Shown: one piece after another, positions 16,290 through 26,000 of the stretch
How the letters are laid out: every line of letters starts with the position of its first letter
Numbering within the stretch: position 1 is the stretch's first letter
Assembly (NCBI GenBank): GCA_003599865.1
Contig: QZKS01000064.1
Coordinates: 58,423-122,422 of the forward strand
Origin: Desulfobacteraceae bacterium
GTDB taxonomy: Bacteria > Desulfobacterota > Desulfobacteria > Desulfobacterales > SURF-7
Length of the DNA: 64,000 nucleotides
Direction: 5' to 3'
Position numbers and translations under genes: made by a program
Notes under the pieces: model-generated
The model's database searches: none
Seen by the model: the letters and a program-made list of their open reading frames with translations, nothing else
Told to the model about the DNA's origin: nothing

Positions 16290-17234
16290 TCAGTTGTCGT
16301 ATCGATTGAAACGGTTAAAAACAATAAGACGATCATTCATAATCCGCTTGCGTCCTTCCGCCGCCCATAAACCATAGGTGGATGTCGTCTCTTTCCCATC
16401 GGCGGCAGATGAAGCATATGAATGTTTCATCTGCATATGCAATGCAACTGCAATCACGGCAACCTCATTTTCCGAAACGGCCGCCACTTCCAACCTGTCA
16501 TTTTCCGGTCGGTTGTTAACGTCGGAATCCCCTGAAATGTCTTTTTTGTTTTGATCAAAACGCCTGAAAACAAAACCGGAAAGGATCATTCCCATCATCA
16601 AAACGGAAAGGACGATAAAAATACCGAAAAACCGGATAAACAAAGTTCCGAGGGCGTATCCCCAGAATGAGTCCCGAGGGCCGCCGATGAGTGTGATAAC
16701 ACCGTCGGCCGCACCGTCCGCATCCAGAGTACCGCCGTCCTTTACCGTAACGATCATCTCCCGGACACGCCCCTGTTGCGCAAGATTCGTTGCATGTGTA
16801 TCTATCCAGGGCTTTTCCAGGTTTGGATTAAATGCATAGAAAGCGGTTGAGGCGGTAAAAAAGTCCGAGAATATGGATACGCCGGCTTCTCTGTCCTGTG
16901 CCGCACCTTTGATGCGGATTTCGAACGCGGCGGATTTGAAGTTTTTCACATCGACTTCCGGCCGGTCCACTGTCGCAAAATCAACCCCTTTTACGAGTTC
17001 CATTTCCCCGCCGTCGGTCACGCGGAAATGAATCTCGACGCTGCTGCTTTTGGCACGTGGAACGAGTCTGGCGGTGACCACGCCATTGCTGCGGGCAAAT
17101 TCGGGTTTAGGCTTCTCAATGTCTTCAAATGTGAACAAACCGGCGGCATTGCCGAATCCGGCCCAGCCCACGATTGTCACCAACAGGAAAAATTGGATTG
17201 TTTTCCTGAAATTTTTGGTATTATTCTGATTCAA
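16290..17234 (-). CDS. OadG-like small subunit with an extra periplasmic domain
   Basis: 314 residues. Starts at TTG 17234: AAGGAGG lies 5 bases upstream, and the longer frame to 17321 overlaps the beta-subunit gene. A signal-like segment (IQFFLLVTIVGWAGFGNA) is followed by about 165 residues of predicted periplasmic beta-rich domain, one membrane segment (FIRFFGIFIVLSVLMMGMIL) and a cytoplasmic part with SENEVAVIAVALHMQM, the conserved OadG/MmdD tail that anchors the complex. Typical OadG proteins are near 80-120 residues and lack the N-terminal domain. It lies between beta subunit and biotin carrier, as expected for the gamma/delta subunit. Confidence 0.75.
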   Translation of the reverse strand: MNQNNTKNFRKTIQFFLLVTIVGWAGFGNAAGLFTFEDIEKPKPEFARSNGVVTARLVPRAKSSSVEIHFRVTDGGEMELVKGVDFATVDRPEVDVKNFKSAAFEIRIKGAAQDREAGVSIFSDFFTASTAFYAFNPNLEKPWIDTHATNLAQQGRVREMIVTVKDGGTLDADGAADGVITLIGGPRDSFWGYALGTLFIRFFGIFIVLSVLMMGMILSGFVFRRFDQNKKDISGDSDVNNRPENDRLEVAAVSENEVAVIAVALHMQMKHSYASSAADGKETTSTYGLWAAEGRKRIMNDRLIVFNRFNRYDN

Positions 17235-17244
17235 TGTAGCCTCC

Positions 17245-18393
17245 TTATTGGAACATGGCGATAAACATGCCGGCTGCGGCTGCCGAACCGATAACACCGG
17301 CCAGGTTGGGGCCCATGGCATGCATGAGCAGCCAGTTGTCCGGATCTGCTTTCAGTCCCTCGGCATGGCTGACGCGGGCCGACATGGGAACCGCCGATAC
17401 ACCTGCAGATCCGATAAGCGGATTCATTTTTTCTTTGCTGAAATAATTCATAATATGCACGGTGAGAATTCCGCCGATGGTGCATATCGCAAAATCAAAA
17501 AGCCCAAAGGCAAATATCAGCATCGGTTTCGGTGTCAGGAATTTATCCGCGGCCATGGTCGCTCCCACGGACAGCCCGAGAAAAATGGTTACGATATTCA
17601 TCAAAGCGTTCTGGGAAGTATCGGAAAGACGTTTGACCACACCGCATTCCCGCATAAAATTGCCGAACATGAACATGCCCATCAACGGCGCTACGGCAGG
17701 TACCAGAAATATGATCAGGGCTGTGGCGATGAGGGGGAACAGAATTTTTTCTCTGACCGAGACCGGCCGCAGTTGCCGCATTCTGATGCGTCGCTGGGCC
17801 GGGGTGGTCATCATACGCATGATGGGCGGCTGGATCAGCGGCACCATGGCCATATAGGAATAGGCTGCCAGGGCATTGGCTCCCAGCAAGTGGGGCGCCA
17901 ACTTGGTGGTCAGATAGATGGTCGTCGGACCGTCCGCTCCGCCGATGATGCCGACTGAAGCCGCCTCCTTGAGGGTAAAACCGAAAAAAAGCACCCCGAT
18001 ATAGGTAACAAATACACCGAGCTGGGCACCCGCACCGATGATCAGCGTTTTGGGATTGGCGATCAGCGGACCGAAATCGGTCATGGCCCCCAGCCCCAGA
18101 AATATGACGCAGGGTATGATTTCCCACTCCACACCGTATTTATAAAAAGCCCGGATCAATTCAGGCGTTCCGTGCTCCGTATAACCCATCAATGGAGCAA
18201 GCGGAAAATTCACGAGAAAGATGCCGAACCCGATGGGAACCAGCAGCAGCGGCTCGAATTTTTTGGCCACCGCCAGATAGAGAAACAGCAACGCCACTCC
18301 CAGCATAAAAAGCTGATTGAGAGCCAGATTGGGCAAACCCGTTTGGGTTGTAAAAATACTGATAATCAGATCTAATACCTGTTGCCACGACAT
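17245..18393 (-). CDS. mmdB: Na+-translocating decarboxylase beta subunit (MmdB/OadB type)
   Basis: 382 residues, very hydrophobic. The membrane subunit decarboxylates carboxybiotin and exports Na+. [34 protein letters not shown] (with the Asp implicated in Na+ transport), [13 protein letters not shown] and [14 protein letters not shown] are hallmark stretches. ATG 18393 is preceded by AAAGGAG; the extended frame to 18435 is rejected. The same operon holds the carboxyltransferase, the OadG-like subunit and the biotin carrier. With an MmdA-like alpha subunit, methylmalonyl-CoA is the likeliest substrate; oxaloacetate and glutaconyl-CoA systems use different alpha subunits. Confidence 0.9.
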   Translation of the reverse strand: MSWQQVLDLIISIFTTQTGLPNLALNQLFMLGVALLFLYLAVAKKFEPLLLVPIGFGIFLVNFPLAPLMGYTEHGTPELIRAFYKYGVEWEIIPCVIFLGLGAMTDFGPLIANPKTLIIGAGAQLGVFVTYIGVLFFGFTLKEAASVGIIGGADGPTTIYLTTKLAPHLLGANALAAYSYMAMVPLIQPPIMRMMTTPAQRRIRMRQLRPVSVREKILFPLIATALIIFLVPAVAPLMGMFMFGNFMRECGVVKRLSDTSQNALMNIVTIFLGLSVGATMAADKFLTPKPMLIFAFGLFDFAICTIGGILTVHIMNYFSKEKMNPLIGSAGVSAVPMSARVSHAEGLKADPDNWLLMHAMGPNLAGVIGSAAAAGMFIAMFQ

Positions 18394-18434
18394 GAAGTGA
18401 TCTCCTTTGCCAGGTGCCGGTTTACCGGCAGGCA

Positions 18435-19985
18435 CTATAATGGAATGTTACCGTGTTTTTTGGGCGGATTGGTATCCCGTTTGGTTCTGAGCATCCTGAG
18501 AGCCTGTATAATTCTGGGTCGACTTTCCGCCGGGTCGATTACATCGTCGACATAACCCAGTTCTGCGGCTTTATAAGGGTTGGCGAATTTTTCACGGTAC
18601 TCCTCCACAAGTATTTTTCTTTGTGCCGCCGGATCGGCAGCGTTCTTGATCTCCTCGCGGCTGATGATATTGACCGCCCCTTCGGCGCCCATGACGGCGA
18701 TTTCCGCTGTGGGAAAGGCCAGCACCATATCCCCCCGTATGTGGCGGGAACTCATTACGCAATAAGCGCCCCCGTATGCCTTGCGGGTAATGACGGTAAT
18801 ACGCGGAACCGTGGCTTCGCAGAAAGCATAAATCAATTTGGCGCCGTGCTTGATGATACCGCCGTGTTCCTGGTGCGTACCGGGAAGAAATCCCGGTACA
18901 TCTTCATAGATGATCAGCGGAATGTTGAAAGCATCGCAGAACCGGACAAAGCGGGCACCTTTTAACGAGGCATCGATATCCAGGCAGCCTGCCTTGACAT
19001 TGGGCTGGTTGGCGATAATGCCTGCGGCCATACCGTCAAGACGCCCGAAACCGACCACGATGTTTTTGGCGTAATGCTCATGTGCTTCGAAGAAATAGCG
19101 GTTATCCAGATTGGAACAGATAATCTCTCTGATATCATATGGTTTATTAGGATCTGATGGAACGACTTCCCGCAGTGTTTCGTCCAGGCGCATGGGGTCA
19201 TCACCGGTTTCTAGACGCGGGGGTTCCTCCATGTTGTTTCGGGGCAGAAACCGCAGCAGTTCACGGATTCCATCCAGGCAGGCGTCATCATCGCTTTTGG
19301 CGAAATGCGCCACGCCGCTGACGGCGTTGTGCGTCATGGCGCCCCCCAGCGTTTCCTTGGTAACCGCTTCCCGGGTCACCGCCTTGATCACTTCGGGACC
19401 GGTGATGAACATGTGGCTGGTCTTCTCCACCATGAAAATCCAGTCGGTCAGGGCCGGGGAATAAACGGCACCTCCTGCCGAAGGGCCCATGATGGCTGTA
19501 ATCTGCGGGATGACACCCGAAGCCATGACATTGCGCAGAAAGATATCCGCATATCCGGCCAGGCTCATCACCCCTTCCTGAATACGGGCACCCCCGGAGT
19601 CGCAGAGTCCGACCACCGGTGCGCCGACTTTCATGGCCGTTTCCATGACCTTGCAGATTTTTTCCGCATGCGACAAGGAAAGCGAACCACCGAAAACTGT
19701 AAAATCCTGGGCATATACGAATATCTGCCTTCCATGTACCAGACCATGCCCGGTCACCACGCCGTCGCCCATGATTTTGTTTTTCTCCATGCCGAAATCA
19801 TTACAGCGATGGGCTTTGAAACGGTCCATTTCGATAAAACTCCCTGCGTCAAGGAGGCGGTCAATTCGTTCCCGGGCAGTGCGCTTGCCTTCGGCATGCT
19901 GTTTGGTGATGCGTTCTTCGCCTCCACCGGTTAATGCTTGCTGACTTTTTTTTGCCAGAACGTCAAGCAGATCTCTGGAATCCAT
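18435..19985 (-). CDS. mmdA: Acyl-CoA carboxyltransferase, methylmalonyl-CoA decarboxylase alpha type
   Basis: 516 residues, the usual size of MmdA/PccB. It transfers the carboxyl group of an acyl-CoA to biotin. Crotonase-like halves show [28 protein letters not shown] and [15 protein letters not shown], the oxyanion-hole and CoA/biotin sites of the family, with [12 protein letters not shown] typical of short-chain carboxylases. ATG 19985 is preceded by AAAGGA at 7 bases. First gene of the operon; mmdB, the OadG-like gene and the biotin carrier follow. In a propionate- or odd-chain-metabolising anaerobe the complex would turn methylmalonyl-CoA into propionyl-CoA and a Na+ gradient. No biotin carboxylase is present, which favours decarboxylation over ATP-driven carboxylation. 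Confidence 0.9.
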   Translation of the reverse strand: MDSRDLLDVLAKKSQQALTGGGEERITKQHAEGKRTARERIDRLLDAGSFIEMDRFKAHRCNDFGMEKNKIMGDGVVTGHGLVHGRQIFVYAQDFTVFGGSLSLSHAEKICKVMETAMKVGAPVVGLCDSGGARIQEGVMSLAGYADIFLRNVMASGVIPQITAIMGPSAGGAVYSPALTDWIFMVEKTSHMFITGPEVIKAVTREAVTKETLGGAMTHNAVSGVAHFAKSDDDACLDGIRELLRFLPRNNMEEPPRLETGDDPMRLDETLREVVPSDPNKPYDIREIICSNLDNRYFFEAHEHYAKNIVVGFGRLDGMAAGIIANQPNVKAGCLDIDASLKGARFVRFCDAFNIPLIIYEDVPGFLPGTHQEHGGIIKHGAKLIYAFCEATVPRITVITRKAYGGAYCVMSSRHIRGDMVLAFPTAEIAVMGAEGAVNIISREEIKNAADPAAQRKILVEEYREKFANPYKAAELGYVDDVIDPAESRPRIIQALRMLRTKRDTNPPKKHGNIPL

Positions 19986-20226
19986 ACATATTCCTTTCAT
20001 AATGATTTTGGGGTCGTTTTAAGACTTTTTGTAGATGACCTTCTCCTGTTGCAAGGGAGCGCTGGAAAGTGTTATCGGCATCCGCATCATCGGCCGGATA
20101 ACCGCTACGGAAACCGCCGGATGATGCCTCATGACCAGTTGAGGATGGATTCATCAAGAGAAGTGGTTTCCGTTATAAATTTGCTCCAGGCCATCTCCTG
20201 ATTAGAGGTTTATGTTAAAAATATCG
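19986..20226 (-). promoter_or_regulatory. Long 5' leader of the decarboxylase operon
   Basis: About 240 bases lie between the predicted sigma54 start site and the mmdA ATG, with no convincing reading frame. It contains imperfect inverted repeats around 20078-20128 (CATCATC facing GATGATG with GC-rich inner flanks), so the mRNA leader may fold. No known riboswitch was recognised. Confidence 0.35.
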
Positions 20227-20237
20227 GAAGGTATGAG

Positions 20238-20253
20238 AGCAAATGATATGCCA
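20238..20253 (-). promoter_or_regulatory. Sigma54 (-24/-12) promoter for the decarboxylase operon
   Basis: Minus-strand TGGCATATCATTTGCT: GG-N10-GC spacing with TGGCA and TTGCT half-sites, a close match to the RpoN consensus. Predicted start near 20227. The sigma54 activator encoded at 14325-15764, downstream of this operon, is the natural regulator. It lies in the gap between mmdA and the divergent tatC gene. Confidence 0.8.
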
Positions 20254-20384
20254 GAAGGCTATCAGGCGTTGGTTATTTTTTTTCAGCATTTATAGTGATT
20301 TATCCTGTTGACTTCATCATGGATTTCCACAATAATCAGCGGCCACGAAACGCCCCGCGGGATATTGCCCAAGGCCGGGTCAAA

Positions 20385-21134
20385 ATGATGCGACCGGAGA
20401 AGTCGTCTCGTCCAGTGCATATGGTCAACAGTTTTCCCCCTCCAGACAACCGGCAGCAGTTTTTACGCTACCTGGAACATATGCGAAGGGATTTAATCCA
20501 TATCGGGATCGCCATTGTCATCGCTTTCATCGGCATTTATCCGGTTTCCCTGTCGGCATTACGTTATCTGAAATCTTTAATTCATGCGGATCTGGCGGCT
20601 TTCGGTATCCCGGAGGCTTTTTTCGCCATACTAACGCTTGATCTCGGAATCGCCGTGTTCATCTGTATTCCGTTCATATCCTGTAAAATACTGGCACCGC
20701 TGCCGCAACACTTTTCCTCATTTTCAAACCGAGCCATTTTTGCCTTCTGGCTGACTTCGACGGCATTGTTTTATGGCGGTGTTCTTTTCTGTCTTACGGT
20801 TACGCTTCCTTTTGGAATTCAGTTTCTGCTCAGTTTTGAGGCCTCTTATGTAAAGCCCCTGATATCGGTTAGCAAATACATCTCCTTTTGTTTCCTGTTT
20901 CTTTTTGGTTTCGGCCTGATTTTTCAGATGCCGGTGGTTATGGTGCTTCTGGGCAGACTTTTTTCCATTGATGCAAAACAACTGGCAAAGCATCGTCGTC
21001 AGGCCGTATTGATTCTTACCATTGTCGCCGCCGTCCTGACACCTACCCCTGACGCGTTGAACATGATGTTGATGGCGGTTCCCCTCTATCTGTTATTTGA
21101 AATCGGTTTGCTGGGGATGCGTTTTTTCAGGTAG
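20385..21134 (+). CDS. tatC: TatC-like twin-arginine translocase subunit, divergent
   Basis: About 249 residues with six membrane segments. FLRYLEHMRRDLI matches the cytoplasmic N-terminus that binds the twin-arginine motif, and FGFGLIFQMPVVMVLLG and VLTPTPDALNMMLMAVPLYLLFEIGLLGMRFF match the C-terminal half. In the first periplasmic/cytoplasmic loops the usual KxER stretch is replaced by SFSNRA, and the FE-x-P glutamate is Q (FQMP), so it is a divergent member. The open frame starts at GTG 20295; ATG 20385 has AAGG 10 bases upstream and is preferred, ATG 20319 is possible. No tatA/tatB is adjacent. The 3' end overlaps recD by about 40 bases. Confidence 0.8.
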   Translation: MMRPEKSSRPVHMVNSFPPPDNRQQFLRYLEHMRRDLIHIGIAIVIAFIGIYPVSLSALRYLKSLIHADLAAFGIPEAFFAILTLDLGIAVFICIPFISCKILAPLPQHFSSFSNRAIFAFWLTSTALFYGGVLFCLTVTLPFGIQFLLSFEASYVKPLISVSKYISFCFLFLFGFGLIFQMPVVMVLLGRLFSIDAKQLAKHRRQAVLILTIVAAVLTPTPDALNMMLMAVPLYLLFEIGLLGMRFFR

Positions 21135-23027
21135 CTGCTCTGACATGTTTGTTTGTTGTTTATGGGATGAAGGATAAGGCGATAATCCGTAATGCAATAT
21201 GTCCTTCAGCCCGGAAATCCGTTCGACCCTTTTTTGTATGGCAGCGTGCAGGACAGATGCATCGCCCCAGATCATGACCTGTTTTCGGGCCCGGGTGATG
21301 GCCGTGTAGACCAGCTCACGGGTCAGGACCGGAGATTCCCGGTCCGGAAGCAGCAGCAGGATGTTGTCGAATTCCGAGCCCTGGCTTTTGTGAACGGTCA
21401 TGGCGTACACGGTTTCATGTTCGCCGATTCGGGAGGGATGGATGGTCCGGAATCCGTTTGCCTCATCCGGAAAAAAAACCCGCAATTCAAAATCTTTCGG
21501 ATCCTGCCATGCAATCCCCACATCTCCGTTAAACAGATTCAGACGGTAGTCATTGCGGGTGATCATGACCGGGCGTCCATGATACCACAGGCTGTCTGTT
21601 TTCCGGATCCGGCCGGAAGAGACCAGGATTTCTTCGATCAGCCGGTTGACGGCATGCACACCATAAGGACCTTCCCGCAATGCGCAAAGAATCTGGAATT
21701 GTCCAAACATCATCAGGGCGTCGGACGGGTTTTCTGCAGACAAATAGTCATGGAATTCTTTGATGACCGAATGTTTTAATTCTGCCTGCAGGTGTCTCTG
21801 CCCCGGTACTTTTTGCCAACGGATATCCGGATACTTCCGTTCTTCCAGATATTCCACGGCAAGGGTGTCGTTGCCGGCATTAATCGCCCGGCTGATTTTC
21901 CGGATCCCGCTGGTCTCACCAAAACGGTAGCTTTTCACCAGTTGAACCATGCAGTCCCGGATTTGGGTTTCCGGATTGCTTTCGAAATCGTCTTCCATTT
22001 CCATTTCCATGCCGGTTGCATCAAAGATCATTCGGGAAACCGGTTCGGAAAAGGAGTTGATCCGGCAGGTATCACAGATATCTCCAAAGGCGGAACCGGC
22101 CTCGACCGATGCCAGCTGATCCTTGTCCCCTACCAGTATCAGCCGGGCGTGATCCGGCAATGCCATCGTCAGCTTGGACAGAAGCGCCAGATCCACCATG
22201 GAGGATTCATCAATGATCACCATATCCACGTCCAGCCGGTTGTTTTCATGATGCCGGAAATGGGGAGACCCGGAAATGGACCCCAGAAGCCTGTGAATGG
22301 TGGAAGCAGCCGAGGGAATTTTCGACTTGATCTCTTCCGCGCAGGGCAGACTGTCCCTGGCTTCCCGTATGGCATCCTGAAGCCTTGCGGCAGCCTTTCC
22401 GGTGGGAACGGCAAGGGCGATTTTGGGATTTTTTTCCGGATTCATGGCCAGAAAAAGGGAGATGATTTTAACGATTGTAGTGGTCTTGCCGGTTCCCGGG
22501 CCTCCGGAAATCACCGTGAATCCATTGATAACGGATAGAAGACAGGCGATTTTCTGCCAATCGATTTCCCCTTCGGACGGGTTGCCGTCAAACAGCAGGT
22601 TGAGATGCTGTTTCAGGTCGGAGACCATGACGGGATCGGATGCAGCCGGCCGGGATTTGATAAAGGATGCCAGCCGGGTCTGATACACGGAATACCGGTG
22701 CAGGTACAGTTTGGAGTTTCCGTCAAAGATCAGCGGTTTGAATTCGCCAGGGCGCCCCACAGCCGGGCTTTTCTGCAGAACATCACGCCATGTTCCAAGA
22801 TCCGGATAGAAAAAATCCGCCCCTTCGGAAACCTTCCGGCCGGCAAACTGTGAAAGCTCCAGGCAGATATGGCCATGGCGGTTCATGCTGCTGACGCAGG
22901 CCGCAGCCAGAAACAGGGAGGCATCATCCTTTCTTCCATCCAGTTTCTGCATGAAATCGGCAAAGTGCAGATCCAGGGAGGTGAAGCTTTCCGTCCGGGT
23001 CAGCCTGTCCCGCAGCAGCTTATTCAT
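21093..23027 (-). CDS. recD: Exodeoxyribonuclease V alpha subunit RecD
   Basis: 5'-3' helicase motor of RecBCD. 644 residues, near the usual 600-700. Walker A is GGPGTGKTT at about 175-183; DMVIIDESSMVD is motif II; LILVGDKDQLASVEAG is motif III; VYAMTVHKSQGSEFDNILLLLP and REPVLTRELVYTAITRARK-like residues near the C-terminus are motifs V and VI. Its ATG lies inside the last codons of recB (8-base overlap). The 3' end overlaps tatC on the opposite strand. Confidence 0.95.
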   Translation of the reverse strand: MNKLLRDRLTRTESFTSLDLHFADFMQKLDGRKDDASLFLAAACVSSMNRHGHICLELSQFAGRKVSEGADFFYPDLGTWRDVLQKSPAVGRPGEFKPLIFDGNSKLYLHRYSVYQTRLASFIKSRPAASDPVMVSDLKQHLNLLFDGNPSEGEIDWQKIACLLSVINGFTVISGGPGTGKTTTIVKIISLFLAMNPEKNPKIALAVPTGKAAARLQDAIREARDSLPCAEEIKSKIPSAASTIHRLLGSISGSPHFRHHENNRLDVDMVIIDESSMVDLALLSKLTMALPDHARLILVGDKDQLASVEAGSAFGDICDTCRINSFSEPVSRMIFDATGMEMEMEDDFESNPETQIRDCMVQLVKSYRFGETSGIRKISRAINAGNDTLAVEYLEERKYPDIRWQKVPGQRHLQAELKHSVIKEFHDYLSAENPSDALMMFGQFQILCALREGPYGVHAVNRLIEEILVSSGRIRKTDSLWYHGRPVMITRNDYRLNLFNGDVGIAWQDPKDFELRVFFPDEANGFRTIHPSRIGEHETVYAMTVHKSQGSEFDNILLLLPDRESPVLTRELVYTAITRARKQVMIWGDASVLHAAIQKRVERISGLKDILHYGLSPYPSSHKQQTNMSEQLPEKTHPQQTDFK

Positions 23028-26000
23028 GGTCGCTCCTTCCCGGATCTCCGATCAGATCGGATATCGCCCGAATCAGTTGCTCCGAAGGCCTGTCCTTGAA
23101 TATCCCTGCCTGCGGACGGCTGTCGGACCCGAAACCTCTCAGGAAAAGATAGAACACCCCGCCGAAATGCCGTTCATACGCATATCCGGTCAGACGCTGT
23201 TTCAGATACCGGTCCAGGGCCACAGAGTAGATATGATACTGAAGAATATACAGGTCATTTTCCATGACGGTCTGCAAAGCCGCATGGGAATAATGTTCGT
23301 TTTCGTTTCCCAGGTAGTTGGATTTCCAGTCCACGATGTAAAAACGGTTTTGGTATTGGAATACCAGATCGACAAAACCTTTCATAAACCCGTCCACCCT
23401 GCCGAATCCCAGTTTCCCGATACGGTCTGTAAACTCCTTTGAGATCGGAGGACCGGGATGGGTCCTGAAAACCGTTTCCAGCTTTTTTGCGGTCAGGGCA
23501 TGAACAGGGTAACAGAACTCCAGCTCATTGATCCGGTGTTCCGGACGCAATCGGGACAGCATGAAATCCGGGTCCTTTTCATCCAGCGGTGTGTTGAGCA
23601 GACGGATGAGCATATGGTAAAGGGTGTCGGTCCAGTTCGGGTGAAATCCGTATTGAACCAGTTTTTCATGGATCAACGAACGGACAAGATCCGGATCCTG
23701 ATTCGAAAAATCAAGATGTTCCAGAATATCATGCAGGCAGGTTCCGGGAAGCGCGCCTCTGGGGAACAGAAAAATATCCATCCATTGATTTTTAGACGGC
23801 TGGATATCCGGTGAAATGGAGTCCGGCGCATCCTCCTCTCCCTTTTGCAGGGTTTCGGATAAATCCATGTTTTCATGATGGGAGTGGACAAGGGACGAAA
23901 AGCTGGACAAGGTCAGGCCGTTCCGGATTCGGGTGGTGAAATGCCGGCATGACAGATCCCGGCGGCTGTTTTCCGGCGGCAGATAGGATGATCCGGGTTC
24001 CTGCGGCATTTTCCCGACGTGCAGGCATTTGTCGGATCTTTTTGAGAGCCGGTAAAGGTCGGACAGCAGGGTCTGATCATCGATGGTTTTCATATCTCTT
24101 GTGGAACCGGATTCCGGCCCCGGTTCCGGGAAATGAAACAGATATCCCGGTGCGGAGGACTCGGCATGGGAGAATCGGCCCCAGACCATATAGCAGATGT
24201 ATTTCGCCCGGGTCAGGGCAACATACAGGAGCCGCAGGTTTTCAGAAAGTGCTTCTTTTTCCGCATACCGGAGAGATTCGTCCCGGTTTTCCGAACCCAG
24301 ATCCAGTGTCAGTCCCCTCCGGCCGGTATCATCGTGATAAGCGATCAGGTCTGCAGAAGGTTTGATTTTCGAGCCTTCCCAGGTGAACGGGCAGAATACC
24401 ACGGGATATTCCAGGCCTTTGCTCTTGTGGATGGTGATCAGTTTCACTGCATTTTCATCACTTTCCAGGCGGAGCTGGTGTTCGTCCAGGCGTTCCCGGC
24501 CGGGCTGACGTTGCCCCTGAAACCATTCCAGGAGTTCGCCCATTCCCTTTTTTTCCGCAAGGCCTGCCTGATGAATCAGTTCCGTCAGATGGCGGATATT
24601 GGTGATGCGGCGTTCCGCGTCATGATACTGCATCAACCGTTCCTGAATTTTTTCCAACCGGTAAAGCCGGGAAAACATCCGGAGAAAGCCGTGCTTTTCC
24701 CAGATAAAGTGATGGTCGACAAAGGATGAATACCGTTTTTCGTATTGGTCTTCATGGGTGAGGATTTCCATCAGATCCTGCGTATTGCAGCCCAGCATTT
24801 CCGTTGTCAGGGCGGATCGGATCTTGTCTTCCCGGCCGGGAAACACAACAGCAGACAGCAAGCGCTCCATTTCAAAAGCCTCAAAGCTGTCGAAAATCGA
24901 TGCACTGCTGAAAATGACACTGGGAATGCCGTATGCGGAAAGCGCGTTCTGAACCAGTGAGGCCTCCCTGTTTTTACGGACCAGAACCGCGATATCTCCG
25001 GCAGCTGCCGGTTTCCCCTCGATACTGATCCGGACCTGGGTCTGATTCAGCAGACGGGATATTTCCGCGGCCACGGCATCGGTGATCAGCCGGGTCGCAA
25101 GGCTTTTGGAAATCGGCTTTCCGTCTGTCGATTCCAGATACCACAGTTGGAAAGGAGCGGTTTCCAGACCGTTGATTTCCATGCGGATGTTGTTTTTTCG
25201 GTCTGGTGAGGCATCCGCATCATGGTATTGGATATCGTGAAAAGCAAAGGGATTGTTCACGTTCCCAAATACGGTATTCACCGCATGAACCAGCCGTTTT
25301 TCAGACCGCCAGTTTGTACTCAGGGTATACTGCCTGGAAATTTGGGCGGCGGCATTCATATAAGCAAAAATATCCGCTCCCCGAAAACTGTAAATAGCCT
25401 GTTTGGGGTCACCGATGAGAAACAGAATGGAACAGGAGGGGTCTCCGAATATGGTTTGAAATATCGTATACTGTACCGGGTCCGTATCCTGGAACTCATC
25501 AATCAGGGCGGCCGCATACTGTTTTCGAAGGGATTCGACCAGATCCGCTGCGCTGTTCCGATCTGCAAGCGCATGACGGCAGTCTAACAAGAGATCATCA
25601 AAGGACCGGAAATTTTTCTGCTTTTTCCGTTTTGCGCTCTCCTTGTGAAGATAATGAAAAAAGTCCGTTTTCAGCCGGATCAGCTTTTGATGGTGGATTT
25701 CATCCAGCTGTTCCTGCTGTTTCTGTAAATCAGCACAAAGATCAAAAAAAGGATGACAGGGCAGAGGATATCCTTTTTTAACCGCCCCCCGGATAAAACC
25801 TGCGGTGAATTTTTCAAAACCGGGAAAATGCACCGGAGCAAAAGCCGTTGACCGGGAAAATTCATCCATGCTTTCCATCAGGCCTGGAATCAGTGAGGTC
25901 TTGAACCGGTTTCGGTTGAGGCCGGGATCCGTTTGCAGTATTTCAGCAACTTCGGAACGGACCTGCGGCCATGAGGATGTAATTTTCACAAAAGAGTCCC

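Noticed and set aside
19963-20157. 64-residue minus-strand frame in the mmdA leader
   Set aside because: Overlaps the mmdA start, lacks a ribosome site and has no protein-like composition.
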